Shown: piece after piece, positions 53,894-64,000 of the stretch | How the letters are laid out: every line of letters starts with the position of its first letter | Position numbering within the stretch: the first letter of the stretch is position 1 | NCBI RefSeq assembly: GCF_011764545.1 | Contig: NZ_AP022870.1 | Span: forward strand, 6,246,001-6,310,000 | Source: Phytohabitans flavus | GTDB taxonomy: Bacteria > Actinomycetota > Actinomycetes > Mycobacteriales > Micromonosporaceae | Length of the DNA: 64,000 nt | Direction: 5' to 3' | Program-made: the position numbers and the translations under genes | Notes under the pieces: generated by a model | What the model saw: the letters and a program-made list of their open reading frames with translations, nothing else | What the model was told of the DNA's origin: nothing | The model's database searches: none

Positions 53894-55352
53894 TATTCGT
53901 CCGTGGAGTCCGACTCCGAGGTCGATTTGGTGAACTCGATGACGGCTCCGCTGGTCGCGTCGCGTTGCGGCTGCCGGGCCCGGTGCGCGGCGAGCCGCTC
54001 GGCCGCGGTGGCCCGGCTCGAGCCATCCTCCAGCCGGGCGTCGGTGCCTCGCGGGCCCTGCGCGTACTCCCCGGCGGTCGGATGCCAGTCGAACTCCCGC
54101 GCGCCGATCCGCACCAGATCGCCCGGCTCGGCACCGGCCTTGGCCAATGCGTCCTCGACGCCGAGCCGCTCCAGCCGGTCGGCGAGGAAGCCCACCGCCT
54201 CGTCGTTGTCGAAGTTTGTCTGCCGCACCCACCGCTCGGGCCGGGGCCGCGTACGACGTACGCCCCAGCCTCCTCGGTGATCGTGAACCCGGCGTCGTCC
54301 ACCGCCGGCGGGCGGATCACGATGCGCGTCGGCTCGGGCGCGGGTGCCAGCTCGCGGGCCTGCCGCACCAGGTCGGCCAGCGCGTACGTCAGCTCCTTGA
54401 GCCCCTCACGGGTCGCGGTGCTCACCTCGAAGACCGCCAGCCCCCGCGCCTCGATGTCGGGGCGGGTGATCTCGGCCAGGTCCCGGGCGTCGGGCACGTC
54501 GACCTTGTTGAGCACCACCAGGCGGGGACGGTCGGCGAGCCCGCCGTACTCGGAAAGCTCCGCCTCGATCGCGTCGATGTCGCTGAGCGGGTCCCGCCCA
54601 GGCTCGAGCGTGGCGGCGTCGACCACGTGCACGAGTACGGCGCAGCGCTCGATGTGACGCAGGAACTCCAGCCCAAGCCCCTTGCCCGTCGCCGCACCCG
54701 GGATCAGCCCCGGCACGTCGGCGATGGTGAACGTGTTGTCGTCGATCCGCACGACGCCAAGGTTCGGCACCAGCGTGGTGAACGGGTAGTCGGCGATCTT
54801 GGGCTTGGCCGCGGAGAGCACGGAGATCAACGACGACTTGCCCGCCGACGGGAAGCCGACCAGGCCCACGTCGGCCACGCTCTTCAGCTCCAGCACGACG
54901 TCGAGCCGGTCGCCGGGCTCGCCGAGCTCGGCGAAGCCGGGCGCCTTGCGGCGGGAGCTGGCGAGCGCCGCGTTGCCCCGGCCGCCCCGGCCACCCCGCG
55001 CGATCTCGATCGTGGTGCCGGCGCCCACCAGGTCGGCGATCGTCTCGCCACCCGTGGTCTGTATGACCGTGCCGTCCGGCACCTTCAGCACCAGGTCGCC
55101 ACCGTTGGCCCCGTCGCGGTTGGAGCCCTGGCCGCCCTTGCCGTTTTCCGCCTTGATGTGCGGCCGGAAATGGAAGTCGAGCAGCGTGTGCACCTGCGGG
55201 TCGACGACCAGCGACACGGTGCCGCCGTGCCCGCCATTGCCGCCGTCCGGGCCACCAAACGGCTTGAACTTCTCCCGGTGGATGGAGACGCAACCGTGCC
55301 CGCCGTCACCCGCCTGGAGGTACAGCACGACCCGGTCGACGAACGTCGCCAC
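53893..55352 (-). CDS. obg: GTPase Obg, frame broken near 54245
   Basis: Gly-rich Obg fold (1-158; GDGGHGCVSIHREKFKPFGGPDGGNGG), G domain (GFPSAGKSS, DVPG, NKVDVPD) and then frame loss at the GGGG run 54243-54246. The OCT domain (RQTNFDNDEAVGFLADRLERLGVE...) and an acidic end (TKSTSESDSTDE) follow in the next frame to 53893. One base gives a 486-residue protein, the usual actinobacterial length. Obg assists 50S assembly and links to (p)ppGpp. It is in the rplU-rpmA-obg operon. Confidence 0.95.
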
Positions 55353-55420
55353 GTCCTCATCCTTTCAAAACACAGCGAAGCGGGCCGGTAACCCCCGGCC
55401 CGCTTCGGAAGCTAACGCTG

Positions 55421-55678
55421 TTACTGCTGCGCCGGCACGATGCTGACGGTCTTGCGCCCGCGCTTGGTGCCGAACTGGACCGCACCCGGCGCCAGCGCGA
55501 AGAGCGTGTCGTCGCCACCGCGGCCGACCAGATCACCCGGGTGGAACTTGGTGCCACGCTGGCGGAGGATGATCTCGCCCGCGCTGACGACCTGCCCGCC
55601 GAACCGCTTCACGCCCAGGCGCTTTGCCCCCGAGTCGCGGCCGTTGCGCGAGCTGGAAGCACCCTTTTTGTGAGCCAT
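55421..55678 (-). CDS. rpmA: 50S ribosomal protein L27
   Basis: 85 residues, MAHKKGASSSRNGRDSGAKR and GDLVGRGGDDTLFA; a complete L27 near the peptidyl-transferase centre. The N-terminus has no Firmicutes-type prepeptide. It lies 12 nt after rplU and 68 nt before obg. Confidence 0.96.
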   Translation of the reverse strand: MAHKKGASSSRNGRDSGAKRLGVKRFGGQVVSAGEIILRQRGTKFHPGDLVGRGGDDTLFALAPGAVQFGTKRGRKTVSIVPAQQ

Positions 55679-55690
55679 GTCGCCTCGCTC

Positions 55691-56005
55691 CTACTTCCCG
55701 CTGGAGATGCTGGTCACCTTGACCTGGGTCAGCGGCTGGCGGTGCCCCTGGCGCTTGTGGTAACCGGTCTTGTTCTTGAACTTGTGGATCCGGATCTTCG
55801 GGCCCTTGGTGTGTGCGGCGATCTCGGCGGAGACCGAGACCTCCGCCAGCTTTGCCGCGTCGGTGACCAGGTCGTCACCGTCGACGAGGAGCACTGCGGG
55901 GAGCGTCACCGCATCGCCGGGCTCGCCGACGAGCTTCTCGACCTCGATCACGTCGCCCTCGGCGACCTTGTACTGCTTGCCGCCGGTCTTGACGATCGCG
56001 TACAT
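55691..56005 (-). CDS. rplU: 50S ribosomal protein L21
   Basis: 104 residues from ATG 56005 (YAIVKTGGKQYKVAEGDVIEVEKL..., KNKTGYHKRQGHRQPLTQVKV). GGGAG 10 nt upstream supports this start over an upstream in-frame ATG. First gene of rplU-rpmA-obg, with a hairpin plus T5 in its leader. Confidence 0.96.
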   Translation of the reverse strand: MYAIVKTGGKQYKVAEGDVIEVEKLVGEPGDAVTLPAVLLVDGDDLVTDAAKLAEVSVSAEIAAHTKGPKIRIHKFKNKTGYHKRQGHRQPLTQVKVTSISSGK

Positions 56006-56047
56006 CGGACGCGGACTCCCTGTCGCTAAGCGGATGTTTACGGGCAC

Positions 56048-56075
56048 AAAAACCTGGCGCACCGAACGTGCGCCA
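56048..56075 (-). terminator. hairpin with T5 in the rplU leader (terminator or attenuator)
   Basis: On the minus strand TGGCGCAC-GTTCG-GTGCGCCA (56075-56055) is followed by GG and TTTTT (56052-56048). It lies 43 nt before rplU and 51 nt after the upstream lipoprotein gene. A TATTCT box at about 56090-56085 could start transcription just before the hairpin. Confidence 0.7.
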
Positions 56076-56126
56076 CAGGAAAGAATACGCCACGTCCCGG
56101 CACCCCGCCAAATCGGCGGTGGGCGG

Positions 56127-56666
56127 TTACGCCGCGCACAACGTGTCGAGACGCTGCTGGAGCTGGTCCAGCTTGGCGCTGTCCACGGTGTCGAGGTCGG
56201 CGCGCATCTTGCCGACCTCGTTGCCGATCTCGGTCAGCACGGTCCGCAGCCGCCCGTCGGTGGCCTTGGCCGCCTGGTCCTTCATCGCCTGGGACCACGT
56301 GGCGAGCGCGGCCTCGGCCTTCTGCCGGGCCTCGTACTCGGCCTTGCCGTCGCCCTTCCCGGTCGCGGCGAGCATGTTGCCAAGCTCGGCCAGGAACGTG
56401 GCCACGCCCTTCTCGCCAGCCGCCACCGCGTCCGCGCACACCTGCTTGGCGTTGCCGCCAGCCGGCGCGGTCTCCGCCGTCCCCGGTGGGACAGCCGCAC
56501 CGGATGGGTCAGCCGTACCGGGTTGGCCGGCCGGACCGGAGGTCGTATCGGGCGCCACGGACGTGCCCGACGAGGCGGAAGGCGAGGCGGCCGGCCGGTC
56601 GGCCGAACACCCCGCCCCCGCGAGCACAAGCGCGACAACGACCACCAGCAGAGGAGATCGATTCAT
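56127..56666 (-). CDS. lipoprotein with helical C-terminal domain
   Basis: 179 residues from ATG 56666. Lipobox AGAGC, a Pro/Thr/Gly linker (about 25-75), then a helical domain (AKQVCADAVAAGEKGVATFLAELGNML..., IGNEVGKMRADLDTVDSAKLDQLQQRLDTLCAA) with two Cys that could pair. No family recognised. Between rne and rplU, same strand; the rne stop is 10 nt upstream. Confidence 0.75.
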   Translation of the reverse strand: MNRSPLLVVVVALVLAGAGCSADRPAASPSASSGTSVAPDTTSGPAGQPGTADPSGAAVPPGTAETAPAGGNAKQVCADAVAAGEKGVATFLAELGNMLAATGKGDGKAEYEARQKAEAALATWSQAMKDQAAKATDGRLRTVLTEIGNEVGKMRADLDTVDSAKLDQLQQRLDTLCAA

Positions 56667-56676
56667 GGGGCAGAGC

Positions 56677-59454
56677 CTACGGGCGCGTACGCCGCCGAGC
56701 ACCACCGCGCCGAGTCCGCCGCCGGCCCGCCGTCCCGGCTGCCGCCTCGTCGCCCTCTTCGTCCTCGTCGATCCCGTCCGGGTCGTCCGGGCTGGCCAGG
56801 CGCATCGGCTCGACGGCGTCCGCCACGACCGGGTCGTCCTCCATCGCGTTCTCGTAACGCGACAGGTCGTACCCCATCGTCTCGTCCTCGTCGAAGGCCG
56901 GCGCCGCCTCCACCGGCTCAGCCGAGACGGAGGTCGCGGCGCCCTTGCGGCCCCGGCGCCGGCCGCTGATGACACCCGACGAGCCGTTGGCCGGGGTCTC
57001 CGTCCGCGTCGCCGCCGCGACGGCCTTGACCTTGTCGCCCGCTCCGGCCGAGGAGACCGGGGCTGCCCCGCCGGCCGTACCCTTGGCCGGCACCGGCTCG
57101 GTGTGGATGATCACGCCACGGCCCTTGCAGACCTCGCAGGTCTCGCTGAACGCCTCCAGGAGCCCCGCGCCGATCCGCTTGCGGGTCATCTGCACGAGGC
57201 CGAGTGAGGTGATCTCGGTGACCTGGTGCTTGGTGCGGTCGCGCCCCAGACACTCGGTGAGGCGGCGCAGCACGAGTTCGCGGTTGGACTCCAGCACCAT
57301 GTCGATGAAGTCGATCACCACGATGCCGCCCAGGTCGCGCAGCCGCAGCTGGCGCACGATCTCCTCGGCGGCCTCGAGGTTGTTTCGGGTGACGGTCTCC
57401 TCGAGGTTGCCGCCCGCGCCGGTGTACTTACCGGTGTTGACGTCGATGACCGTCATCGCCTCGGTGCGGTCGATCACCAGGTGCCCGCCGGAGGGCAGGA
57501 AGACCTTCCGGTCCAGGCCCTTGAGGATCTGCTCGTCGATCCTCTTCTCGGCGAAGACGTCGACCGCGCCGGCGTGCCGCCGCAGCCGCTCCACCAGGTC
57601 AGGCGACACGTGCTGGAGGTACGACTCGACCATGTCGTACGCGCCGTCGCCCTGCACCACGAGTTCGCGGAAGTCTTCGTTGAACAGGTCACGGACGACC
57701 CGGATGACGAGGTCGGGCTCCTCGTAGAGCAGCGCCGGGGCGCCACCCTCGGCGGCCCGCGCCTGGATGTCCTCCCACTGCGCCTGGAGCCGCTTGACGT
57801 CGCGGGCCAGCTCGTCCTCGCTGGCGCCCTCGGCGGCGGTACGCACGATCACGCCGGCGCCGTCCGGTACGAGCTTCTTCAGCACGTCGCGCAGGCGCTT
57901 GCGCTCGTTGTCCGGAAGCTTGCGGCTGATGCCGGAGGCGTTGCCGTGCGGCACGTACACAAGGTGCCGCCCGGAAAGGGCGATGTGGCTGGTGAGCCGC
58001 GCGCCCTTGTGGCCGATCGGATCCTTGGTGACCTGCACGAGCACCGAGTCGCCGGACTTGAGGGCCTGCTCGATCGAGCGAGCGCGCCCCTCCAGGCCGG
58101 TGGCGTCCCAGTTGACCTCGCCGGCGTACAGCACGGCGTTGCGGCCGCGCCCCACGTCGACGAAGGCCGCCTCCATGCTGGGCAGGACGTTCTGCACCTT
58201 GCCGAGGTACACGTTGCCGGCCATGGTGCCGGCAGAGGCGCGGGTCACGTAGTGCTCGACAAGCACGCCGTCTTCCAGCACCGCGATCTGCGTGCGGTCG
58301 CCGCGCTGGCGCACGACCATCACCCGGTCGACCGCCTCGCGGCGGGCCAGGAACTCCGACTCACTCAAGATCGGCGGTCGGGTGCGGCGCTGCTCGCGGC
58401 CGTCGCGGCGGCGCTGGCGCTTGGCCTCGAGGCGGGTCGAGCCGGAGACGCCCTGCACCTCGTCGGTGCCGCGCCGCGGCTCACGGATCTTGACGACCGT
58501 CGGCACGCCGTCGTCGGCGCCGGCCTCGACGTCGCTGGCGCCCTTGCGCCGCCGGCGGCGGCGCCGGCGGGTCAGCGGCTCGCCGTCCTCGTCTTCCTCT
58601 TCCTCTTCGGCCGCCTCGGCCGCGACCTCTTCCTCTTCGGCCTCGTCCTCGGCGGTCCCCCGCCCGCGGCCCCGGCCGCGGCGGCCACGGCGCCGCCGCC
58701 GGCGACCGAGGCCTTCCTCGTCCTCTTCGTCCTCTTCGTCTTCCTCGTCCTCTTCGGCCTCTTCAGCCTCCACCGCGGTGATCTCCGGGAGGACCTCCGG
58801 CTCCGCTTCCGCGATTTCGGTGGTACGCCGTCCGCGGCGCCGCCGGCGCGCGGGCTCGACCGTCTCGGCGGCCTCTTCTTCGTCTTCGGTGCCCGCCGCC
58901 GGGACGGCCTCGGGCTCGACCACCGGCTCCACGGCGACTTCCGCGCGTGCCTTACGGGCGGCCCTGGCCGGCGGTTCTTCCTCGGCCTCCGGTGCCATGA
59001 AGAGCACGGTCGGGGCCGACAGCGCGGCCCGGCGGCGCCGGCTCGTCGGCGGCTCCTCGACGGGCTCGGTGACGGGCTGGTCGGCAGGCTCCTCGACGGT
59101 CGCCGGCTCGGTCACCACCGCCTCGGTGACCGGCTCGGCCAACGGTTCGGTAGCCGCGGCCGCCTTCTTTCGCCTGGTACGCGTGACCTTGACGGGGGCA
59201 GGCTCCGCCACGACCGGCGCGGCTTCCGCGGCGATTTCCGGCGTCGTGCCCGATTCGTCCGGCGGGACGACCTTGCGTCGCCTCCGGGTCGGCGTGGTCG
59301 GTGCGGCAGCCTCCGCACTCGCCTCGGACGGCTCGGCCGGCTCGGCGACCTTGCGCCGGGTCCGGACGCGCTTGACGGGGATGATGCTTTCGGCGGTATC
59401 GCCGGCCGGCTCGGAACCGGTCCGGTCACCGCCCTCTGGCTCGTTGTCGAGCAT
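56677..59454 (-). CDS. rne: ribonuclease E/G
   Basis: 925 residues from ATG 59454. The first 400 or so residues are disordered: repeated Ala/Glu/Pro segments, acidic runs (EEDEEDEEDEEDEE) and RGR/RRRRGR boxes. The catalytic part follows: S1 domain (GNVYLGKVQNVLPSMEAAFVDVG), metal-binding D671 in VIDVN and D715 in VIDFID, zinc-link Cys 773 and 776 (CEVCKGRG), and a short charged tail. In enterobacteria the disordered scaffold is at the C-terminus; here it is at the N-terminus, as in other actinobacteria. Central enzyme of mRNA decay and rRNA processing. Confidence 0.95.
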   Translation of the reverse strand: MLDNEPEGGDRTGSEPAGDTAESIIPVKRVRTRRKVAEPAEPSEASAEAAAPTTPTRRRRKVVPPDESGTTPEIAAEAAPVVAEPAPVKVTRTRRKKAAAATEPLAEPVTEAVVTEPATVEEPADQPVTEPVEEPPTSRRRRAALSAPTVLFMAPEAEEEPPARAARKARAEVAVEPVVEPEAVPAAGTEDEEEAAETVEPARRRRRGRRTTEIAEAEPEVLPEITAVEAEEAEEDEEDEEDEEDEEGLGRRRRRRGRRGRGRGRGTAEDEAEEEEVAAEAAEEEEEDEDGEPLTRRRRRRRRKGASDVEAGADDGVPTVVKIREPRRGTDEVQGVSGSTRLEAKRQRRRDGREQRRTRPPILSESEFLARREAVDRVMVVRQRGDRTQIAVLEDGVLVEHYVTRASAGTMAGNVYLGKVQNVLPSMEAAFVDVGRGRNAVLYAGEVNWDATGLEGRARSIEQALKSGDSVLVQVTKDPIGHKGARLTSHIALSGRHLVYVPHGNASGISRKLPDNERKRLRDVLKKLVPDGAGVIVRTAAEGASEDELARDVKRLQAQWEDIQARAAEGGAPALLYEEPDLVIRVVRDLFNEDFRELVVQGDGAYDMVESYLQHVSPDLVERLRRHAGAVDVFAEKRIDEQILKGLDRKVFLPSGGHLVIDRTEAMTVIDVNTGKYTGAGGNLEETVTRNNLEAAEEIVRQLRLRDLGGIVVIDFIDMVLESNRELVLRRLTECLGRDRTKHQVTEITSLGLVQMTRKRIGAGLLEAFSETCEVCKGRGVIIHTEPVPAKGTAGGAAPVSSAGAGDKVKAVAAATRTETPANGSSGVISGRRRGRKGAATSVSAEPVEAAPAFDEDETMGYDLSRYENAMEDDPVVADAVEPMRLASPDDPDGIDEDEEGDEAAAGTAGRRRTRRGGARRRTRP

Positions 59455-59588
59455 GGGCGTTCTCCAGTTCTGGCGGCCCCGGGCGCGGGTGAGCGCTGCC
59501 ACGCAGGGTCGCCGCAAAGTGTTTCCGGCGGCTCGCCCAGGAGGGCTGGCCACCGAAGTCTGCCTTCTGAGCGCTGGCCGGAGACCGG

Positions 59589-60326
59589 CTAGCGTTCACC
59601 GATGGGTATCCCGTCGCGATCCGCCTCCAACGGATCGACGATCGCCCCCTGCGCGGTCAGCGTGCCCTGCGCCAGCCGGGTCGCCCGAGCGGGCACCGGC
59701 GGCTCCAGGTCGGCCACCACGCGAAGGCCGGCAAGAACGTCATCGGGCCGTACGGACGGGGTGACCTGCCGTACGACTAGGTCGAGTATCGCACACGGTA
59801 CGCCCGTGACCTCGCTAGGTGCCGCGGACTCAGAGATCACAGAGATGGCGGCCACTGCGTTCCGCGTGTCGAACGTACGCCGGCCCTGCTTCGTGAGGCG
59901 CTCCACGAGCACCTCCTCGGCGGCTGTGAAAGCGGCCACCGCCTTCTCCAGCGTCTCGGGCTCGACGCCGGAAAGCTCGATCCGCCACGAGGAGGCGTCG
60001 ATCCGGTCGGGCAGGCTGGTACCGGCCCGCGCCTCGACCGCGTCCAGCACATCCAGGCCGGGTGAGAGGGCCTCGTCGAGCGACGCGCGGACCACCGCTG
60101 GGTCGGCCGTGGCCTGGAGGCCGATCTCCAGGTACTCCGCCTCGCTGGCCACCCCGGTCGGCGCCGCCGAGGCGTACGAAATCTTGGGGTGCGGGGTGAA
60201 GCCCTGCGAGAAGGCGATCGGCACTCCGGCCCGGCGTACAGCCCGCTCGAAGGCGCGGGCGAAGTCGCGATGCGAGGTGAACCGGAGCGGACCACGCTTG
60301 GCGTACCGGATCCGGATCCGCTGCAC
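59589..60326 (-). CDS. TIGR03936-family radical-SAM-associated protein (DUF2344)
   Basis: 245 residues from ATG 60326 (RIRIRYAKRGPLRFTSHRDFARAFERAVRRAGVPIAFSQGFTPHPKISYA...), a full-length DUF2344 protein. The family is always found beside, or fused to, the TIGR03960 radical SAM protein and near rne/rplU. Function unproven; a role in RNA modification is often suggested. Confidence 0.9.
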   Translation of the reverse strand: MQRIRIRYAKRGPLRFTSHRDFARAFERAVRRAGVPIAFSQGFTPHPKISYASAAPTGVASEAEYLEIGLQATADPAVVRASLDEALSPGLDVLDAVEARAGTSLPDRIDASSWRIELSGVEPETLEKAVAAFTAAEEVLVERLTKQGRRTFDTRNAVAAISVISESAAPSEVTGVPCAILDLVVRQVTPSVRPDDVLAGLRVVADLEPPVPARATRLAQGTLTAQGAIVDPLEADRDGIPIGER

Positions 60327-60405
60327 GACCGGCGCCTGGCCCCCTCCGGCTGTGGTTTCTTGCTGATCGTCTAGCTCCTGTCAGGTCGGCGCTGCTCTCG
60401 CAGGG

Positions 60406-62339
<1,934 letters not shown>

Positions 62340-62462
62340 GAATCCTCCATAGGGTTACCCAATTGGCCAGAGTACGCGTGTGGACTCGCCCGCCGGTGGG
62401 CTGGTGCGGCGGTACTAGCCTCAGAGGAGTCACGAGCCGCTGTGGAGGGAGTGCACGGGAAG

Positions 62463-63634
62463 ATGCCGGGATCGGATCCCGACCCCACGCGACCGGAGCA
62501 CCGGGAGGACGAGCCGACGGCCGTGACCCCGCCCGCCGACGACGACGGCGTGAGCGGCGTCAAGCCCACCCTCAAGGAGCCGCCGCGCTGGTCCGGCTCC
62601 GCGGCCGTTCCGCCGCCTTCGGAGAAGAAGCGCAAGCGCTGGCTGGCCACCGCACACGACCTCGAGGTGCCCGGGCCGGCACCGTCGCCGCCACCGCGCG
62701 ACCCGACGATGCAGATGTCCGAGGAGGAGCGCCGGGCGTACGAGAGCGGCGCGCCCGTGGACCCCTGGGCCGACGCCGACCCGCTCGACCAGCCGTACCC
62801 GCGGACCCTGCTTGACGTGCCGCACGCGCCGCCGCTGGCGCTCCCACCGGCACCACCCCCGCAGCCGCCCGCCCTTCCTCCGGCGCGCCGCCAGGCGGCG
62901 CCGCCCCACCACCTCCGCCACCACCCGCGCACCTTCCGGCCCGGCAGGTCGGGCAGCCGCTGCCCGACGTGCGCAAGCCGCCGAAGAAGCGGAAGTCGCG
63001 CAAGGGCCCGCCGCCACCGCCGCTCCAGGGACCGCCGCCGGGGTGGCAGCCTCCACAGGGGTACGTTCCGGTCGCGGTGCGCCGGCGCCGGCGCAAGTGG
63101 CCGTGGGTGTTCCTCTTCCTGACGCTGGCCTGCTGCTGCGGGTGCCCGGCGTACTTCGGCAAGCCGATGTGGGAGCAGTACCCGGCCTCCGCCTCGCTGC
63201 CGGCCGAGATCTCCGACCTGAGCCTCCGCGACGACGCGGCCAGCAAGCGCGTGGTCACGCAGCTGAAGACCGACCTGCGTGGGGCTCACGTGCTGGCCGA
63301 GGACACGTTCGCCGGGGTGTATTCGGACGGCGCCGGCAAGCGGGTCATGCTCTTCGGCACCACCGGCTTCCGCTTCTCTCCCGAGTCCGACCTGGAAAAG
63401 GAGATCACCCGGCTCACCGAGCGGTACGGGCTGCGGCAGGTGGAGTCGATCGACACCGGCACCCGCGGTGAGTACCTGCGCTGCGGCGTGGGCAAGGAGG
63501 GCCAGGCCACGGTTGCCGTGTGCGGGTGGGCCGACCACGGGAGCCTCGCCACCGGCGTCTTCACCCGCCGCTCCGTCGACGACAGCGCCACCCTGATGGA
63601 ACGACTCAGGGGGACTATCGTAAGTCGCGGTTAG
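62463..63634 (+). CDS. Pro-rich single-pass membrane protein, frame broken near 62905
   Basis: From ATG 62463 (GTG 62451 possible) a hydrophilic, Pro/Glu/Lys-rich head (KKRKRW, then repeated PPxPP) reads to about 62900. At the CCCC run 62904-62907 the coding signal moves to the next frame: PPPAHLPARQVGQPLPDVRKPPKKRKSRKG, one membrane segment (WPWVFLFLTLACCCGCPAYFG) and an outer domain of about 150 residues ending VSRG. One base makes a 390-residue protein. No family recognised; divergent from the TIGR03960 gene. Confidence 0.7.
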
Positions 63635-63711
63635 TAATTGACCGTAAACCGACAGTGATAATTCGGGGTTACGGATGGCCATGACCAGGCATTCCAGGGC
63701 AGAATCTGGGC

Positions 63712-64000
63712 ATGCGGCGATGGCTCTTCGCTGACCAGCTGGGGCCGCACTTCCTCGACGCGGCGCACCAACCGGTGCTGTTGATCGAGTCAAAGGCGGT
63801 CTTCCGCCGTCGCGCGTTCCACCGGCAGAAGGCACACCTGGTCCTCTCCGCGATCCGCCACCGTGCCGCCGAGCTGGGCGATCACGCCGTGCACCTCAAG
63901 ACGGAGACCTACCGCGAGGGGCTTCGGCAGTACGGCGAGGTGGTCGAGGTGTGCCATCCGACCTCGCGGCGGGCCCGCGACTTCGTCCGCGCACAGGAAA
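63712..64000 (+). CDS. cryptochrome/photolyase-related protein, partial (C-terminus outside window)
   Basis: Read from ATG 63712 to the edge (96 codons): MRRWLFADQLGPHFLDAAHQ..., VLLIESKAVFRRRAFHRQKAHLVLSAIRHRAAELG. The DQLG motif and the Rossmann-like N-terminal half match the DPRP (FeS-BCP, PhrB-type) photolyase-related family, which repair or sense DNA damage with FAD and an iron-sulphur cluster. The cofactor-binding region lies outside the window. A weak TTGACC/TAATTC promoter (63638-63664) precedes it. Confidence 0.85.
   Translation, partial: MRRWLFADQLGPHFLDAAHQPVLLIESKAVFRRRAFHRQKAHLVLSAIRHRAAELGDHAVHLKTETYREGLRQYGEVVEVCHPTSRRARDFVRAQE

Noticed and set aside
57226..59592. 788-codon plus-strand frame opposite rne
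   Set aside because: Low-complexity Gly/Leu/Arg/Asp product typical of a shadow; rne on the minus strand has all catalytic motifs.

Overview
The window is about 70 % GC, shows many GTG starts, 4-nt ATGA/GTGA overlaps and leaderless-looking starts, and carries DUF397, SigE-family sigma, DUF4870 and Tat-exported proteins. Together these point to a filamentous actinomycete, most likely of the Micromonosporaceae (family placement is inference). No rRNA, tRNA, CRISPR array or insertion sequence was found. Layout: 1-3.9 kb holds the start of a DUF318/ArsP-type permease (minus strand, cut by the window edge) and a TPP-riboswitch-controlled thiamine-type ECF transporter (ykoE-ykoD-ykoC). From 4.0 to 8.7 kb are two Tat-exported enzymes, a PHP-domain protein with a His-rich N-terminus and a haem peroxidase, with a coupled unknown gene and a HAD hydrolase. 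From 8.9 to 10.3 kb is a coupled pair of uncharacterised genes. Most of the rest of the minus strand is the long housekeeping backbone whose order follows M. tuberculosis Rv2361c-Rv2444c: uppS, recO, era, a cytidine-deaminase-like gene, a CNNM/CBS protein, ybeY, phoH, rsmE, dnaJ, hrcA (behind a perfect CIRCE element), hemW, lepA, rpsT (plus strand), holA, comEC, comEA, degV, a GpgP-like phosphatase, rsfS, nadD, pepN, obg, rpmA, rplU, rne and the paired radical-SAM genes TIGR03936/TIGR03960. A partial cryptochrome/photolyase-related gene ends the window. Accessory genes interrupt this backbone: an acyltransferase and a DUF4097-like lipoprotein between era and recO; a sigma factor with its membrane partner, a serine hydrolase, a HIT protein, a MarR-regulated epimerase, a trypsin and a GH3 glycosidase between phoH and rsmE; and, between pepN and obg, an attenuator-controlled tryptophanyl-tRNA synthetase followed by a DHA2 drug exporter. 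How parts fit: thiamine or a precursor is imported under TPP control; the hrcA-dnaJ cluster is a heat-shock operon under CIRCE; YbeY, Era, RsfS, RsmE, LepA, Obg, L21, L27, S20 and RNase E/G all serve ribosome assembly or RNA turnover; ComEA/ComEC form a DNA-uptake channel. The most interesting regulatory unit is the trpS region at about 50.5-53.3 kb: a 13-codon leader with tandem Trp codons, mutually exclusive antiterminator and terminator hairpins, a TrpRS with Lys at the usual Gln of the first signature, and an exporter 49 nt downstream. This looks like a resistance module against inhibitors of Trp-tRNA charging. Quality warning: eleven genes, many of them core, are broken by twelve single-base indels, mostly at runs of three to five G or C. 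In every case one base restores a full-length family member, or two compensating bases do. These are far more likely sequence errors than biology. Such genes are annotated here over their full span with the break noted.
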